DNA of 10,093 nucleotides from Phlegmacium glaucopus (Eukaryota > Basidiomycota > Agaricomycetes > Agaricales > Cortinariaceae). How positions within the stretch are numbered: position 1 is the first letter of the stretch; every line of letters begins with the position of its first letter. Positions 1-7,676 of this stretch are shown here, piece by piece. The notes under the pieces were generated by a model that saw only the letters and a program-made list of their open reading frames with translations, had not been told where the DNA came from and searched no databases. Both the position numbers and the translations under genes were made by a program. Location: NCBI GenBank assembly GCA_015039465.1, contig MU130368.1:93480-103572 (forward strand), in the 5' to 3' direction.

Positions 1-780
1 CATTACTTTTAATTAACCCTCCTTAAGGCTTGGTTTCTGACCCTCGTCTACTTGCGGGGCATTCTTACGTAGTTCTACTTAGTGCCTTTCATTCGCGGGT
101 AAAGCAACTTACAGACATCAGCCTTAGCGGTCTTGCTGGATGTCAACTCTTAGCGTGAGTTGGTCTCGTGTCCCACACAATCTCTCGATGCCTTTCAAGC
201 ATATTATGTTAACCATTTCGCAGATCATCACTCACATGAAATTATATTTTAGTAAATTGTAGACTACATTGGATTGTACATTAAAATTTTACTAGTATGT
301 GATTTGTTTCTTCTCAATGATAAAAAAAGTGAACTTAGTGCAAATTGTACGGTGCTGAGAGTGGTTATGTAGTTGAATTACTAATGTCACATTGTCGCAA
401 TTGAGCTAGTAAAACTGAATACTAAACTAGAAAGCACTAGAATTTTTTAACACCTCTGGCTCTAGTACATCTAGCCTGCCTAGTGGTTTCTATTGTTTGT
501 ATTGATTCTATGGGGATGCTATTTTCCTGATGCAAGCAAACAAAGGCACTAACAACTGCATTCGATAATTTCGATATTTAAACAGCTGTAACAAGTTAAT
601 GACTTGAGACGTGTGTTGTGGTAAAGTAATAAGTTTAACTGCATTCCTACCATTACCAGGGTGGAGCTACTGTATACCAACCATGAAGGACCATCCGACC
701 ATGTGCAGCCTTGCAGGCCACCAAAAGCTTAATATTCCGAGGACACTGCATTCATTGCAAGAGAAGCAGTAACTGGTGAC
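1..780. other. AT-rich intergenic region, no gene seen
   Basis: No open frame longer than about 60 codons, no recognisable exon, and no tRNA or rRNA signature could be found on either strand. The composition is AT-rich, most strongly between about 240 and 440. It may hold the distal promoter of the Rab-like gene and the 3' flank of a gene lying outside the window. Confidence 0.5.
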
Positions 781-782
781 CA

Positions 783-798
783 ATGATAACATTATCAT
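783..798. repeat. 16-bp imperfect palindrome beside a CCAAT box
   Basis: The sequence ATGATAACATTATCAT has two perfect 7-bp arms around a central CA. A CCAAT pentamer overlaps its left edge at 780-784. It lies about 340 bp upstream of the Rab-like start codon. It could be a dimeric transcription-factor site, but this is inference; no factor is assigned. Confidence 0.4.
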
Positions 799-825
799 GG
801 TACTATCAATCTAATGTACTGTACT

Positions 826-904
826 ATTTCGACCAATCGTTCACGATTTTTGAAAAAAATTGGGCCGGGATGGCCGATAAATTTTCTGAACGATTGGTCG
901 AAAT
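826..904. repeat. 18-bp perfect inverted repeat with CCAAT boxes
   Basis: The left arm 826-843 (ATTTCGACCAATCGTTCA) is the exact reverse complement of the right arm 887-904, with 43 bases between. Each arm carries a CCAAT pentamer, in opposite orientations. The spacer adds another ATTGG near 858-862 and a small GGCC/GGCC pair. The structure sits 230-310 bp upstream of the Rab-like start. CCAAT is the target of the Hap/NF-Y complex in fungi, so a promoter role is plausible. A decayed mobile-element end is the alternative. Confidence 0.6.
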
Positions 905-1033
905 TATCCTTATTCTATTTTTACTGATCTACATCCGGGTTTTCAGCTTTTTCCCACGATCACACATACGTGACATTGGAAGCGCGGATTTTTTTTCTTT
1001 TGAAGCGATAACCGGCGTTGGACGGAGTTTGAA

Positions 1034-1081
1034 ATGCGCCGGCACAACGGCACCGGCGACAAGTGGGTCTATTTCCGCTGA
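1034..1081 (+). other. Upstream ORF 1 in the Rab-like leader (15 codons)
   Basis: An ATG at 1034 opens a 15-codon frame ending in TGA at 1079-1081, 55 bases before the Rab-like start. It matters only if transcription starts upstream of it, which the sequence alone cannot show. Confidence 0.3.
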
Positions 1082-1108
1082 ATCTCGTCAATCACAAGGG
1101 CTTCCTCC

Positions 1109-1186
1109 ATGACCGTCGACACCAACGACGGGCGACATGGTTACTACAGTAAAGTTAGTCGTTATTGGCTCATCCGGAGTTGGTAA
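1109..1186 (+). other. Upstream ORF 2 overlapping the Rab-like start codon
   Basis: An ATG at 1109 opens a 25-codon frame ending in TAA at 1184-1186. It overlaps the Rab-like start codon (1137) in a different frame. If it is in the mRNA, ribosomes that initiate here cannot simply reinitiate at 1137, so it would be expected to lower Rab output. An in-frame TGA at 1110-1112 fixes 1137 as the first usable in-frame ATG for the Rab. Confidence 0.3.
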
Positions 1187-2539
1187 AACAAGTCTAAGAG
1201 GAAAAGTGAGCATGGCATTCAATTACCATTCCATAGCAGTACTGACGATCCGTATAGTATCTTTCAGGTTGTTTCTCGAATGGATACCGAGCGACTATTG
1301 GTGCTGATTTTATAACAAAGACTCTACCACATCCAACTGATCCAAACCAGTCAATTACCTTGCAAATTTGGGTCAATATCATCCGTTGTCACGTCGTTTG
1401 TTTTAGAAATTAAATGCTGAACCATGGTCTTATCATAGGACACTGCTGGTCAAGAGAGATTTTCGAGCCTCTCAACGGCCTTCTTCAGAGGAGCCGATGC
1501 AGCCTTGTTGATGTTTGACGTTAACACGCCAGATACCATGCTTGCATTGAAGAAATGGTGGGATGAATTCTGCGATGGCGCTCCCGTCGCTGATGAAGAC
1601 ATCAATGAATATTGTTGTGTGGTGGTGGGGAACAAGATTGATGCGGTCACGAATGGGAGGGGCTTCGGGCTTGTTTCCAAGTCGGATGCTCTAGCGTTTC
1701 TGGATGAGCTGGTACCTCCTTCGTCGTCGGCTTCCATATATCCTTCACCATCACTAGCCGAACAAGATGTGGATCATCCTGTTTTTGATTCCTTAACTTT
1801 GCCTCCCTCGTATGAGGCATCTTCACAATCAAGTTCTTCCTTACTTGCCGACCTCCAAACTCATTCCGACTCCATCGACATTCACCAGCCAAACCATATC
1901 TCTCGCTTACCGTCTCCAAGTTGTAAATTACCCCAATCTCGTTCCCATTTGTCACCTCACTTTTATAGTGAAACGATGACGTCTACACGTACTACGTTAA
2001 CTATATACCATACCCCTTCCTCATCTTTCTATCATTCTGTCCGCTCATCTCCGGAATCGTTGTCCCCATCCGAACCAACAAGTCCAACATCAAGCTGTAG
2101 ACAACGTAAGCTCAATACACGCTCTTCGGGTAGTACGAGCTCTGGAAGTGCTCCGACGATCACTCCTAGTATATACGCTCGCAATCACGGTTCATCATCA
2201 AACACCAACATTTCGGATAATCTACTCCCAACAACACAGTCACCATCAACCCCGTCCCATTGTCCTGCCTTTGCTCTTCCGCCACCCCCAGAACGTGGTC
2301 CCAAGCTCTTCTTCACCTCAGCCAAGACAGGTGAAGGTGTCGCGGATGTTTTCGAGTACATCGCACATCGCGTGAGTCGAAAGTGGGAGTATGAAGAGCG
2401 TATCGAGGCAAGAAGGATGCATTATCGAGATTCGAGTGCTGCAGAGACCATCCGTTTGGGATTAGATAATTGGGGAAGTGAGGTAGGCTCAGTGGTTAGG
2501 GATGGTGGAGGAAGGAGTCGTGGATGTTGCTCTTCCTGA
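1137..2539 (+). CDS. Rab7/Ypt7-like small GTPase with long Ser/Pro-rich insertion
   Basis: Exons are 1137-1205, 1258-1371 and 1439-2539, giving 427 residues; introns are 52 and 67 bp. Visible motifs are the P-loop GSSGVGKTS (11-19), switch I YRATIGADF with Thr36, DTAGQ (62-66, catalytic Gln66), NKID (126-129) and SAK (355-357). The segments after DTAGQ, WW.EF and NKID resemble the Rab7/Ypt7 branch, whose members act in late endosome and vacuole fusion; the exact subfamily is inferred. The protein ends in CCSS, a double-cysteine tail typical of Rab geranylgeranylation. A normal Rab is about 205 residues: the excess is an insertion at about 154-347, rich in Ser, Pro and Thr, between NKID and SAK. 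The start is the first ATG in frame after a TGA at 1110. Intron 1 has donor GTGAGC and a CTGAC branch site. Intron 2 has the weak donor GTCAAT, the only choice that restores the motif frame. Confidence 0.9.
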
Positions 2540-2812
2540 CGGACTGAGTTCAAGTTGTCCCTTGCGCTTATCGTCTTTTTTTATTCGTCAGTAAATTTCG
2601 TTATCTTAATCCTTCTTTAGACGAGTTACCCTTGGACGTTATTGTCTTATCAGGAATCTTATTGTCATTCAATTGTATCTCTGGCCACTAGGGTTACCAG
2701 GGGCAATTACCCAAATTCGGCCAGTTTAGCTAGCATTACTTAGTTTAGTTGCCATTACTCAGATAGTTCAACCGCCATTACTTAGTTTGCGAACAAAGCG
2801 TTGAGGGAATGC
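2540..2812. other. 3' flank of Rab-like gene with short degenerate repeats
   Basis: This is presumed 3' UTR and intergenic DNA, starting T-rich after the stop. At 2734, 2753 and 2776 the heptamer CATTACT recurs, each time followed by YAG-rich DNA, forming a degenerate direct repeat of about 19-23 bp. No gene is seen. Confidence 0.4.
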
Positions 2813-3431
2813 ATTTATAAAATGGATTTTTGGTTCTTCAATTTGATATCTCTCAATTCAACTCATAAGAGGTGTGTGTATGCGTTTAGCGTGCATTACA
2901 GCTAAATGCAAAACCCTAGGTGCATTCTCAGAATCCACTTTGTGCGCCTGTGTTTGTATAAACAACCCTCTTTTGGCTGAACGCGCCGTTCTTCGATCAC
3001 AAGTGGTGTGTGAACAACAACCGACTCCACAGCTATGATGCAAGCCGTGGTGCAAGCGTACTAGAACTCTATCCGTCACAGGGACATCCTCAAAACAAGT
3101 CGCTTTTGCGCTTCGGGAATGTAGTGGTAGGTCACGGTGGTTACAAGTCTGAAGGCAACTCGATGGCACTAACGACTACAACCTTCGGACCCTCCATTAC
3201 AGTGGGGCCGTTGCTCCAGCTGCTCCACATGGAATACCGAAAAAGGACATTGGCGGGAGAAGACCAAATGCAGCTATTTGTACAAACACAAGCGCATGTG
3301 GTGGAATCTGAGAATGCACCTAGGGTTTTGCATTCAGCTGTAACTGGAAGGTAGTACCTGCGATACACACCTTCATTATAATTTGTACGTGAAGCAATTC
3401 GTCTTTGAAACATGATTTTCCAAATATAAAT
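2813..3431. repeat. Foldback inverted-repeat structure (about 620 bp)
   Basis: Two divergent arms face each other. The best block is 43 bp: 2896-2938 against the reverse complement of 3301-3343, with 41 of 43 positions identical. Similarity continues inward (the shared string TGTGTTTGTA, left at about 2950, right at about 3280) and outward through GGTGTGTAT. It fades toward possible ends ATTTATA (2813) and TATAAAT (3431). The centre of more than 300 bp is not obviously repeated. It looks like a decayed foldback or MITE-type element. The exact ends and a target-site duplication are not established. No transposase is encoded. Confidence 0.7.
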
Positions 3432-4002
3432 CAAACCAGAGTTACCAGACGCCATCAAATTCTAGTTCAAGTTTGTGTGCCTGCTGGTGTTTTTCATAAT
3501 AGCTGTAAGGTCAACCGTCGATGCCTGAAATTTGTCCCCGTTTCTCCACTTGGCTCTTCACCTCTCTTCACTGCATCGAACATATATATATAATTTGCTC
3601 CATCTCCGCACGGCTCACCCACTGGCATGGTCATCGGTTCGTTAGGAGAGCCTTCTGTGCTAATTCGGTTGCAATTCGGTTATGACACCAATACAGACCA
3701 AATACAGGCGCAGAATTTTTAGGAACCTATCATTTTAAAAAATAGCTGTAATGAAGATAGTGATATGCATGGAAAGTTGAAACTTGAGGACTCCGATGAG
3801 CGCTCAAGAAATAGGAGATCCGTTAAGTTATCAAAAATGTTTCGAGCCTTGGCCCTTGAGGGATAACCAAAAATTCCGAAACCATCAATTTCTGATGAAA
3901 ATTAGCACGAATCATTATCCATGAAACAGGACGACTATTATGATAGACACATGTTTTTGCAAGACTTCAAAGCGGGCGGGTTTCGGAGTTTTCTTTGGGT
4001 AC
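3432..4002. other. Intergenic region, no gene seen
   Basis: No supported exon or RNA gene. The one local feature is a pair of AATTCGGTT nonamers at 3662-3670 and 3673-3681. The region separates the foldback structure from the 800-bp transposon. Confidence 0.45.
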
Positions 4003-4008
4003 TTAAAA

Positions 4009-4049
4009 GAGGACCCCAGATTATCCCTACCTATTAGGCTAGATCCCAA
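4009..4049 (+). repeat. Left terminal inverted repeat of the 800-bp element
   Basis: This 41-base TIR starts GAGGACCCC and contains GATTATCCCTACCTA. It differs from the right TIR by two substitutions and an extra TTA. Confidence 0.85.
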
Positions 4050-4071
4050 AAAGTCGAAATTTCGCGTTTTC

Positions 4072-4770
4072 TGTCCGGACGGTTTTGGTTAATTCCTGTC
4101 TGGATTTACGCTGGGTTACCAACTTGTCCAAAATTTTGTCCGGACACCAGATCTAGCTTTTTCCAAGCCCAAAATTTGTCTGGATGCCTGTATTTAGCCT
4201 CCTGGAGCACCCAAATCACAATTGGCGTACTATGATAGGTCTTCAGTAAGGCTTTTACGTCGGTAATAGGCATCCAGCTGAAACCATGACCTGGGCGTTG
4301 TTAGTTATGATTTCAGCTCATTGAGATGTGCTTGAGAAATTGTGCAATAGGTAGATTTTGTGCTGGGAGATGTATTAAATGAATTTTCAGTTTGTCTTCT
4401 CTAGCCCATACTACTACTTCGTAAGTAATGTCGGCATTGATCAATCTTTTTCAATAAAGAATGAACAATCGCCATATGTGCCGCAAAATTTCAACATGTG
4501 CGCTGACAAATATCGACAGATTGCGTTAGAAAAAATCCTGCCGACACTGGCAGTATTCGAACCTCAAGGCATCATCGACCTCATCAACTACAACAAGTGC
4601 AACTACTACGCAGAGAGCTCTTGTCCGGACACGGATCTATGTGTCCTGTCGACATCAGTTCCTGTCCGGACCCATGGATATGGGTGTTTGAAAATTTCGC
4701 CTGAAATTTGTCCGGACTTCTCACAACTAAAATCTGGCCTTTGCCCCCAAAAGTACAAAGCCTGTGCGGA
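4072..4770 (+). repeat. Two clusters of TGTCCGGA subterminal motifs
   Basis: Perfect TGTCCGGA octamers start at 4072, 4137, 4622, 4663 and 4709. Single-mismatch copies are at 4097 and 4177 (TGTCTGGA) and 4763 (TGTGCGGA). All are in the same orientation, although the TCCGGA core is palindromic. They fall only in 4072-4184 and 4622-4770, next to the two TIRs, and not in the middle. Three share the longer context AAATTTGTCYGGA, give or take one T. Such subterminal arrays often bind transposase in DNA transposons; that role here is inference. Confidence 0.7.
4276..4318. repeat. 15-bp hairpin inside the 800-bp element
   Basis: The arms 4276-4290 and 4304-4318 match as inverted repeats at 13 of 15 positions, with a 13-base loop. 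The outer 8 bases (AGCTGAAA/TTTCAGCT) are perfect. The function is unknown. Confidence 0.5.
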
Positions 4771-4786
4771 TTGGGGTCTAGCCTAG
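4379..4786 (+). other. 135-codon ORF inside the transposon, possible captured gene fragment
   Basis: This open frame starts ATG at 4379 and runs through the right subterminal region into the right TIR. I do not recognise the protein. The stretch around 4530-4620 has exon-like codon choice, with many C-ending codons, encoding a segment around LAVFEPQGIIDLINYNKCN. A consensus-like GTAAGT at about 4421 and a CAG at about 4520 could be the ends of a relic intron. The C-terminal part repeats the dipeptide CPD because the TGTCCGGAC motif translates that way, so that part is probably not selected as protein. It may be a transduplicated host fragment, an internal remnant of the autonomous element, or chance. 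Confidence 0.25.
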
Positions 4787-4808
4787 GTAGGGATAATCCG
4801 GGGTCCTC
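4771..4808 (-). repeat. Right terminal inverted repeat of the 800-bp element
   Basis: This 38-base TIR ends GGGGTCCTC and is the near-exact reverse complement of 4009-4049. The high identity suggests fairly recent mobility. Confidence 0.85.
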
Positions 4809-4814
4809 TTAAAA

Positions 4815-6060
4815 ACCGGGTACCAACGGTGGTACAGTAGAGAGGAGTTTGTTAGTCTCCTAAAACGGGCTAGTGTTGATCACGATTTTGTCCTTCCTCA
4901 GACGATAGATTTTAGTACAAATTATATAAGTCTATATCTAAAATTTATTTTCGCTGGAGTTGCTCAGTGGGATCTTTAATTTGATCTGCAAGTGTTCAGG
5001 TTGGATATTCCTGTACTTTCAATGTTATTTATTTTATATGCAAAGCTTTGAGGCATCACTAAGAGGTTTGGGGTAGATGAGATAATAATATTCACGTACT
5101 AAGAGGGTTTAAGCGTTAGGTAGCTCGGCCCAAATTTGAAGCTGAGTGCCAGATAGTACGTGTAACGTAAGAACATGGATATTTAGGATCTGACCTTGAG
5201 ATCACATACTTCATTTCGGAAGATTTTGAAGAGATGAGATGCGGCAAGGTCGTTAGGTGGACGAGAAGAAAACTGGGTTACGGATGAGGTTAAATAGAGA
5301 GTGCATTATTTCATAATTATAGATATACGTTGTGTATGCGAATTGTAGACGTGCGCAAGATGTGCGTTATGTAAAGAAACCGACTTATCAGCTGATCCCA
5401 TTGGGGATATGGATGATACACTCCGTCGAAAAAGGGACTGATCATGAGATAGATGGGCGGCAAGTCGATTATTATTATCAACATACAAAAGGTCTGTTAG
5501 TTCTGCTTGCCCATAAGGAACGTTGAATGTGACGTAGTAGTCTATAGTTTAGATAATTGTTTGATGAAGGAGTCGAAAGATCTACATATTACGAATGCAT
5601 GTCGAGGAAACAAGCGGCTAGTGGCGGTACAGAAGATCAAAACGTTCGCTGACAAAGATATTCGCAGTTGTGAAATTGAAAGGTCCTTCTGACATGGAAT
5701 GGTTATAGAGCGGCCCACTAAGGCGGAAATATGACACCACTTGTCTATGGAAAAGTTAGAAGAATGAGCAAACGTATATTCGAACCTCCATTTGTGACAA
5801 AACATATTACGACATGAATTCAGAAAACTAAAGAAGGCAAGAAATGAACTTCCAGAAATCGTATTTGGAAATGAAAGCAGAAATCTTGTTGCTCAAGATG
5901 GTTGGATCTTTGTTTTTTTGTAAAAAAAAAAAGATATCCGGGAGGTAACGGATGGGATATATTGAGGCGAGAAACAATGCACGCGTGAGATGGATGGATT
6001 GTCAAGATGATGTAAACGTGGTTAGTTCTAAAGAAGAGTGAGCTGAATCTGATTACATAA
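4815..6060. other. Long intergenic region, no supported gene
   Basis: Several frames of about 60-87 codons exist on both strands. None shows a recognisable family, a convincing exon series or fungal codon bias. The plus strand is purine-rich between about 5070 and 5700. Small palindromes occur: 4820-4835 (GTACCA/TGGTAC, loop of 4) and an 11-bp inverted pair 4905-4915/4938-4948 with one mismatch. The region may contain decayed repeats or an unrecognised non-coding transcript. Confidence 0.4.
5902..5939. repeat. Poly-T/poly-A hairpin
   Basis: A T-rich arm beginning GGATCTTTG is followed by GT and then an A run ending in AAGATATCC. It forms a near-perfect inverted repeat of about 16 bp with one mismatch and a 2-base indel. 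It may be a cruciform or nucleosome-excluding tract about 330 bp upstream of the G-alpha start. Confidence 0.45.
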
Positions 6061-6258
6061 TCAATGGAATCCCCCAAATTGTGACCAAAACAAAATTGGA
6101 TTTCCCTTGTTACTTGTTACCTTCATTCCCTCACTGTTCATTGAACCGCCCAACTCCCTCCCTCCTCCGTCCCACTCTTTTCTTGTAATCTACTTCTTGA
6201 AGATACATATATCACCGCAAATACAACCAGCGACGCCCCTAATACCACCGCGAAAAAA
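6050..6258 (+). promoter_or_regulatory. Putative promoter and leader of the G-alpha gene
   Basis: It contains a 14-bp palindrome TGATTACATAATCA (6050-6063, central CA), an inverted CCAAT box (ATTGG, 6095-6099) and a strong pyrimidine tract from about 6118 to 6185. CT-rich tracts just upstream of the start are common near fungal transcription start sites. The start codon context is A-rich (AAAAAAATGG), with A at -3 and G at +4. No clear TATA box stands at a useful distance. The transcription start is not defined by sequence alone. Confidence 0.45.
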
Positions 6259-7676
6259 ATGGGTTGTGTACAGTCGACCGGCATTGACGATGAGGCTAAA
6301 GCCCGTGTGTAATTTTTTCCTTCTTGTGAACAGTCTAATGGGCTAAATCATCTATTCAGGAAACGATGAAATTGAGACCCAACTAAAGCGTGATCGCATG
6401 ATGGCGAAGAATGAAATCAAGATGTTGCTGCTAGGAGCTGGAGAGTCTGGGAAGGTTAGTCTATGTGGATACTTCAGCGTTTCTTGGAAACAAATTGATT
6501 TTTTTTCCTCCGATATTTTAGTCGACTGTACTCAAGCAAATGAAACTTATTCATCATGGAGGCTACAACGAATCAGAGCGTGATTCTTATAAAGAAATTA
6601 TCTTCTCGAACACTATCCAATCGATGCGGTAAGTTATTGAATCCATTTCAAAGGACCTTATTGACATATCTTCTTGCGTTCAGAGCAATCCTTGAAGCCA
6701 TGCCACAACTTGACCTCGCTCTCTCACCTCAAAATGACGCCCGCCGTGCCACCATCCTCGCACTTCCACCTCAAATAGAAGCAGACACCTTGCCCCCAGA
6801 CGTTGCTGACGCCATCCGGGCTCTCTGGCGAGATTCCGCCGTCCAGGACGCTGTCCGCCGTTCCCGGGAGTTCCAGCTCAATGACTCTGCTATCTACTAC
6901 TTCAATGCCATTGACCGCATGGCCTCACCATCATATTTGCCAACTGACCAAGATATTCTACGGAGTCGAGTCAAGACGACTGGTATTACGGAAACGACGT
7001 TCAAAGTTGGAGAGCTAACTTACAAGCTTTTTGATGTGGGTGGTCAAAGAAGTGAACGGAAGAAGTGGATTCACTGTTTCGAGAATGTGACTGCATTGGT
7101 GTTTTTGGTCAGCTTGAGCGAGTACGATCAAATGCTGTACGAGGACGAGAGTGTGGTACGTCTATCAGTCTGTTTTGGACCCTACTGTCGTTGTAATGAT
7201 GGGTTTCTTGCTAGAACCGTATGCAGGAAGCTCTGACCCTCTTCGATTCGATATGTAATTCTCGGTGGTTTGTCAAGACTTCTATCGTACGATCATCCTT
7301 CAACTGCTTGTGATCTTGGACTTATCATGCTCCTCTCGCAGATCCTATTCCTGAATAAGATCGACTTGTTCGCTGAGAAGCTACCTCGTTCACCTCTTGA
7401 GGACTACTTCCCAGATTATACGGGTGGTGGCAACTACGACAACGCTTGCAACTATCTATTGCACCGATTTGTCAGCCTTAACCAGAGTGCGGCGACGAAA
7501 CAAATATATGCGCATTATACATGTGCCACGGATACACAGCAAATCAAATGTATGACTTTCTTTCCCACCTGCTTCGATACCTCTCACACAAGTTTTTTTA
7601 AACTTTTCCAGTCGTCTTGAGCGCTATCCAGGACATTCTTCTACAACTACATCTACGGGAGTGCGGGCTTCTGTAG
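6259..7676 (+). CDS. Heterotrimeric G-protein alpha subunit (G-alpha-i-like, fungal GPA1 type)
   Basis: Seven exons (6259-6304, 6360-6454, 6522-6628, 6684-7155, 7215-7286, 7342-7549, 7612-7676) encode 354 residues; introns are 55-67 bp. The protein would act on the inner plasma membrane, binding GTP after receptor activation and releasing G-beta-gamma. The N-terminus MGCVQS is a myristoylation (Gly2) and palmitoylation (Cys3) signal. G motifs are GAGESGKS (41-48), switch I around Arg178, DVGGQ (200-204, Gln204), NKID (269-272) and TCATDT (324-329). These positions equal those of mammalian G-alpha-i1, and Cys351 in the C-terminal ECGLL sits at the pertussis-toxin modification position. The alpha-helical domain lies at about 60-175 and is mostly within exon 4. 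All splice joints keep frame: two introns split Arg codons (16 and 83), one splits Phe334, and one separates Lys47 from Ser48 in the P-loop. Donors are GTGTGT, GTTAGT, GTAAGT, GTACGT, GTACGA and GTATGA. By resemblance it is a basidiomycete pheromone/nutrient-pathway alpha subunit; the subgroup is not tested. Confidence 0.96.

Larger units (their letters stand above)
4003..4814. mobile_element. 800-bp non-autonomous TIR transposon with flanking TTAAAA
   Basis: The element body is 4009-4808, exactly 800 bp. Its left end, starting GAGGACCCC, is the reverse complement of its right end GGGGTCCTC. The TIRs are 4009-4049 and 4771-4808: 36 of 38 aligned bases match, plus one 3-base indel. The hexamer TTAAAA lies directly outside both ends (4003-4008 and 4809-4814), as a target-site duplication would. 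Because the hexamer is simple, the true duplication could be the 4-bp TTAA, with end positions shifted by up to 2 bases. No transposase motif is present, so it would need enzymes supplied in trans. The superfamily is not assigned; TTAA would point toward piggyBac-type insertion, but the terminal bases do not clearly match that family. Confidence 0.85.

Noticed and set aside
783..1112. 109-codon plus-strand frame upstream of the Rab-like gene
   Set aside because: It runs through the inverted repeat, has no recognisable domain, and ends before the true start; treated as non-coding upstream DNA.
1450..1955. Minus-strand frames antisense to the Rab-like gene
   Set aside because: They are shadows of the Ser-rich third exon, which leaves other frames open.
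2858..3458. Several overlapping frames of about 100 codons on both strands
   Set aside because: Their mutual similarity is explained by the inverted-repeat arms; there is no family match or intron pattern.
4553..4565. GGTTCGAATA on the minus strand inside the transposon, B-box-like
   Set aside because: No A box nearby, and the stretch reads better as exon-like sequence on the plus strand.
5777..5800. GGTTCGAAT on the minus strand resembling a tRNA B box
   Set aside because: No A box or cloverleaf partner at the right distance.
5306..5805. Frames of 60-87 codons on both strands in the long intergenic region
   Set aside because: No recognisable motif, no codon bias, and mutually overlapping on opposite strands.
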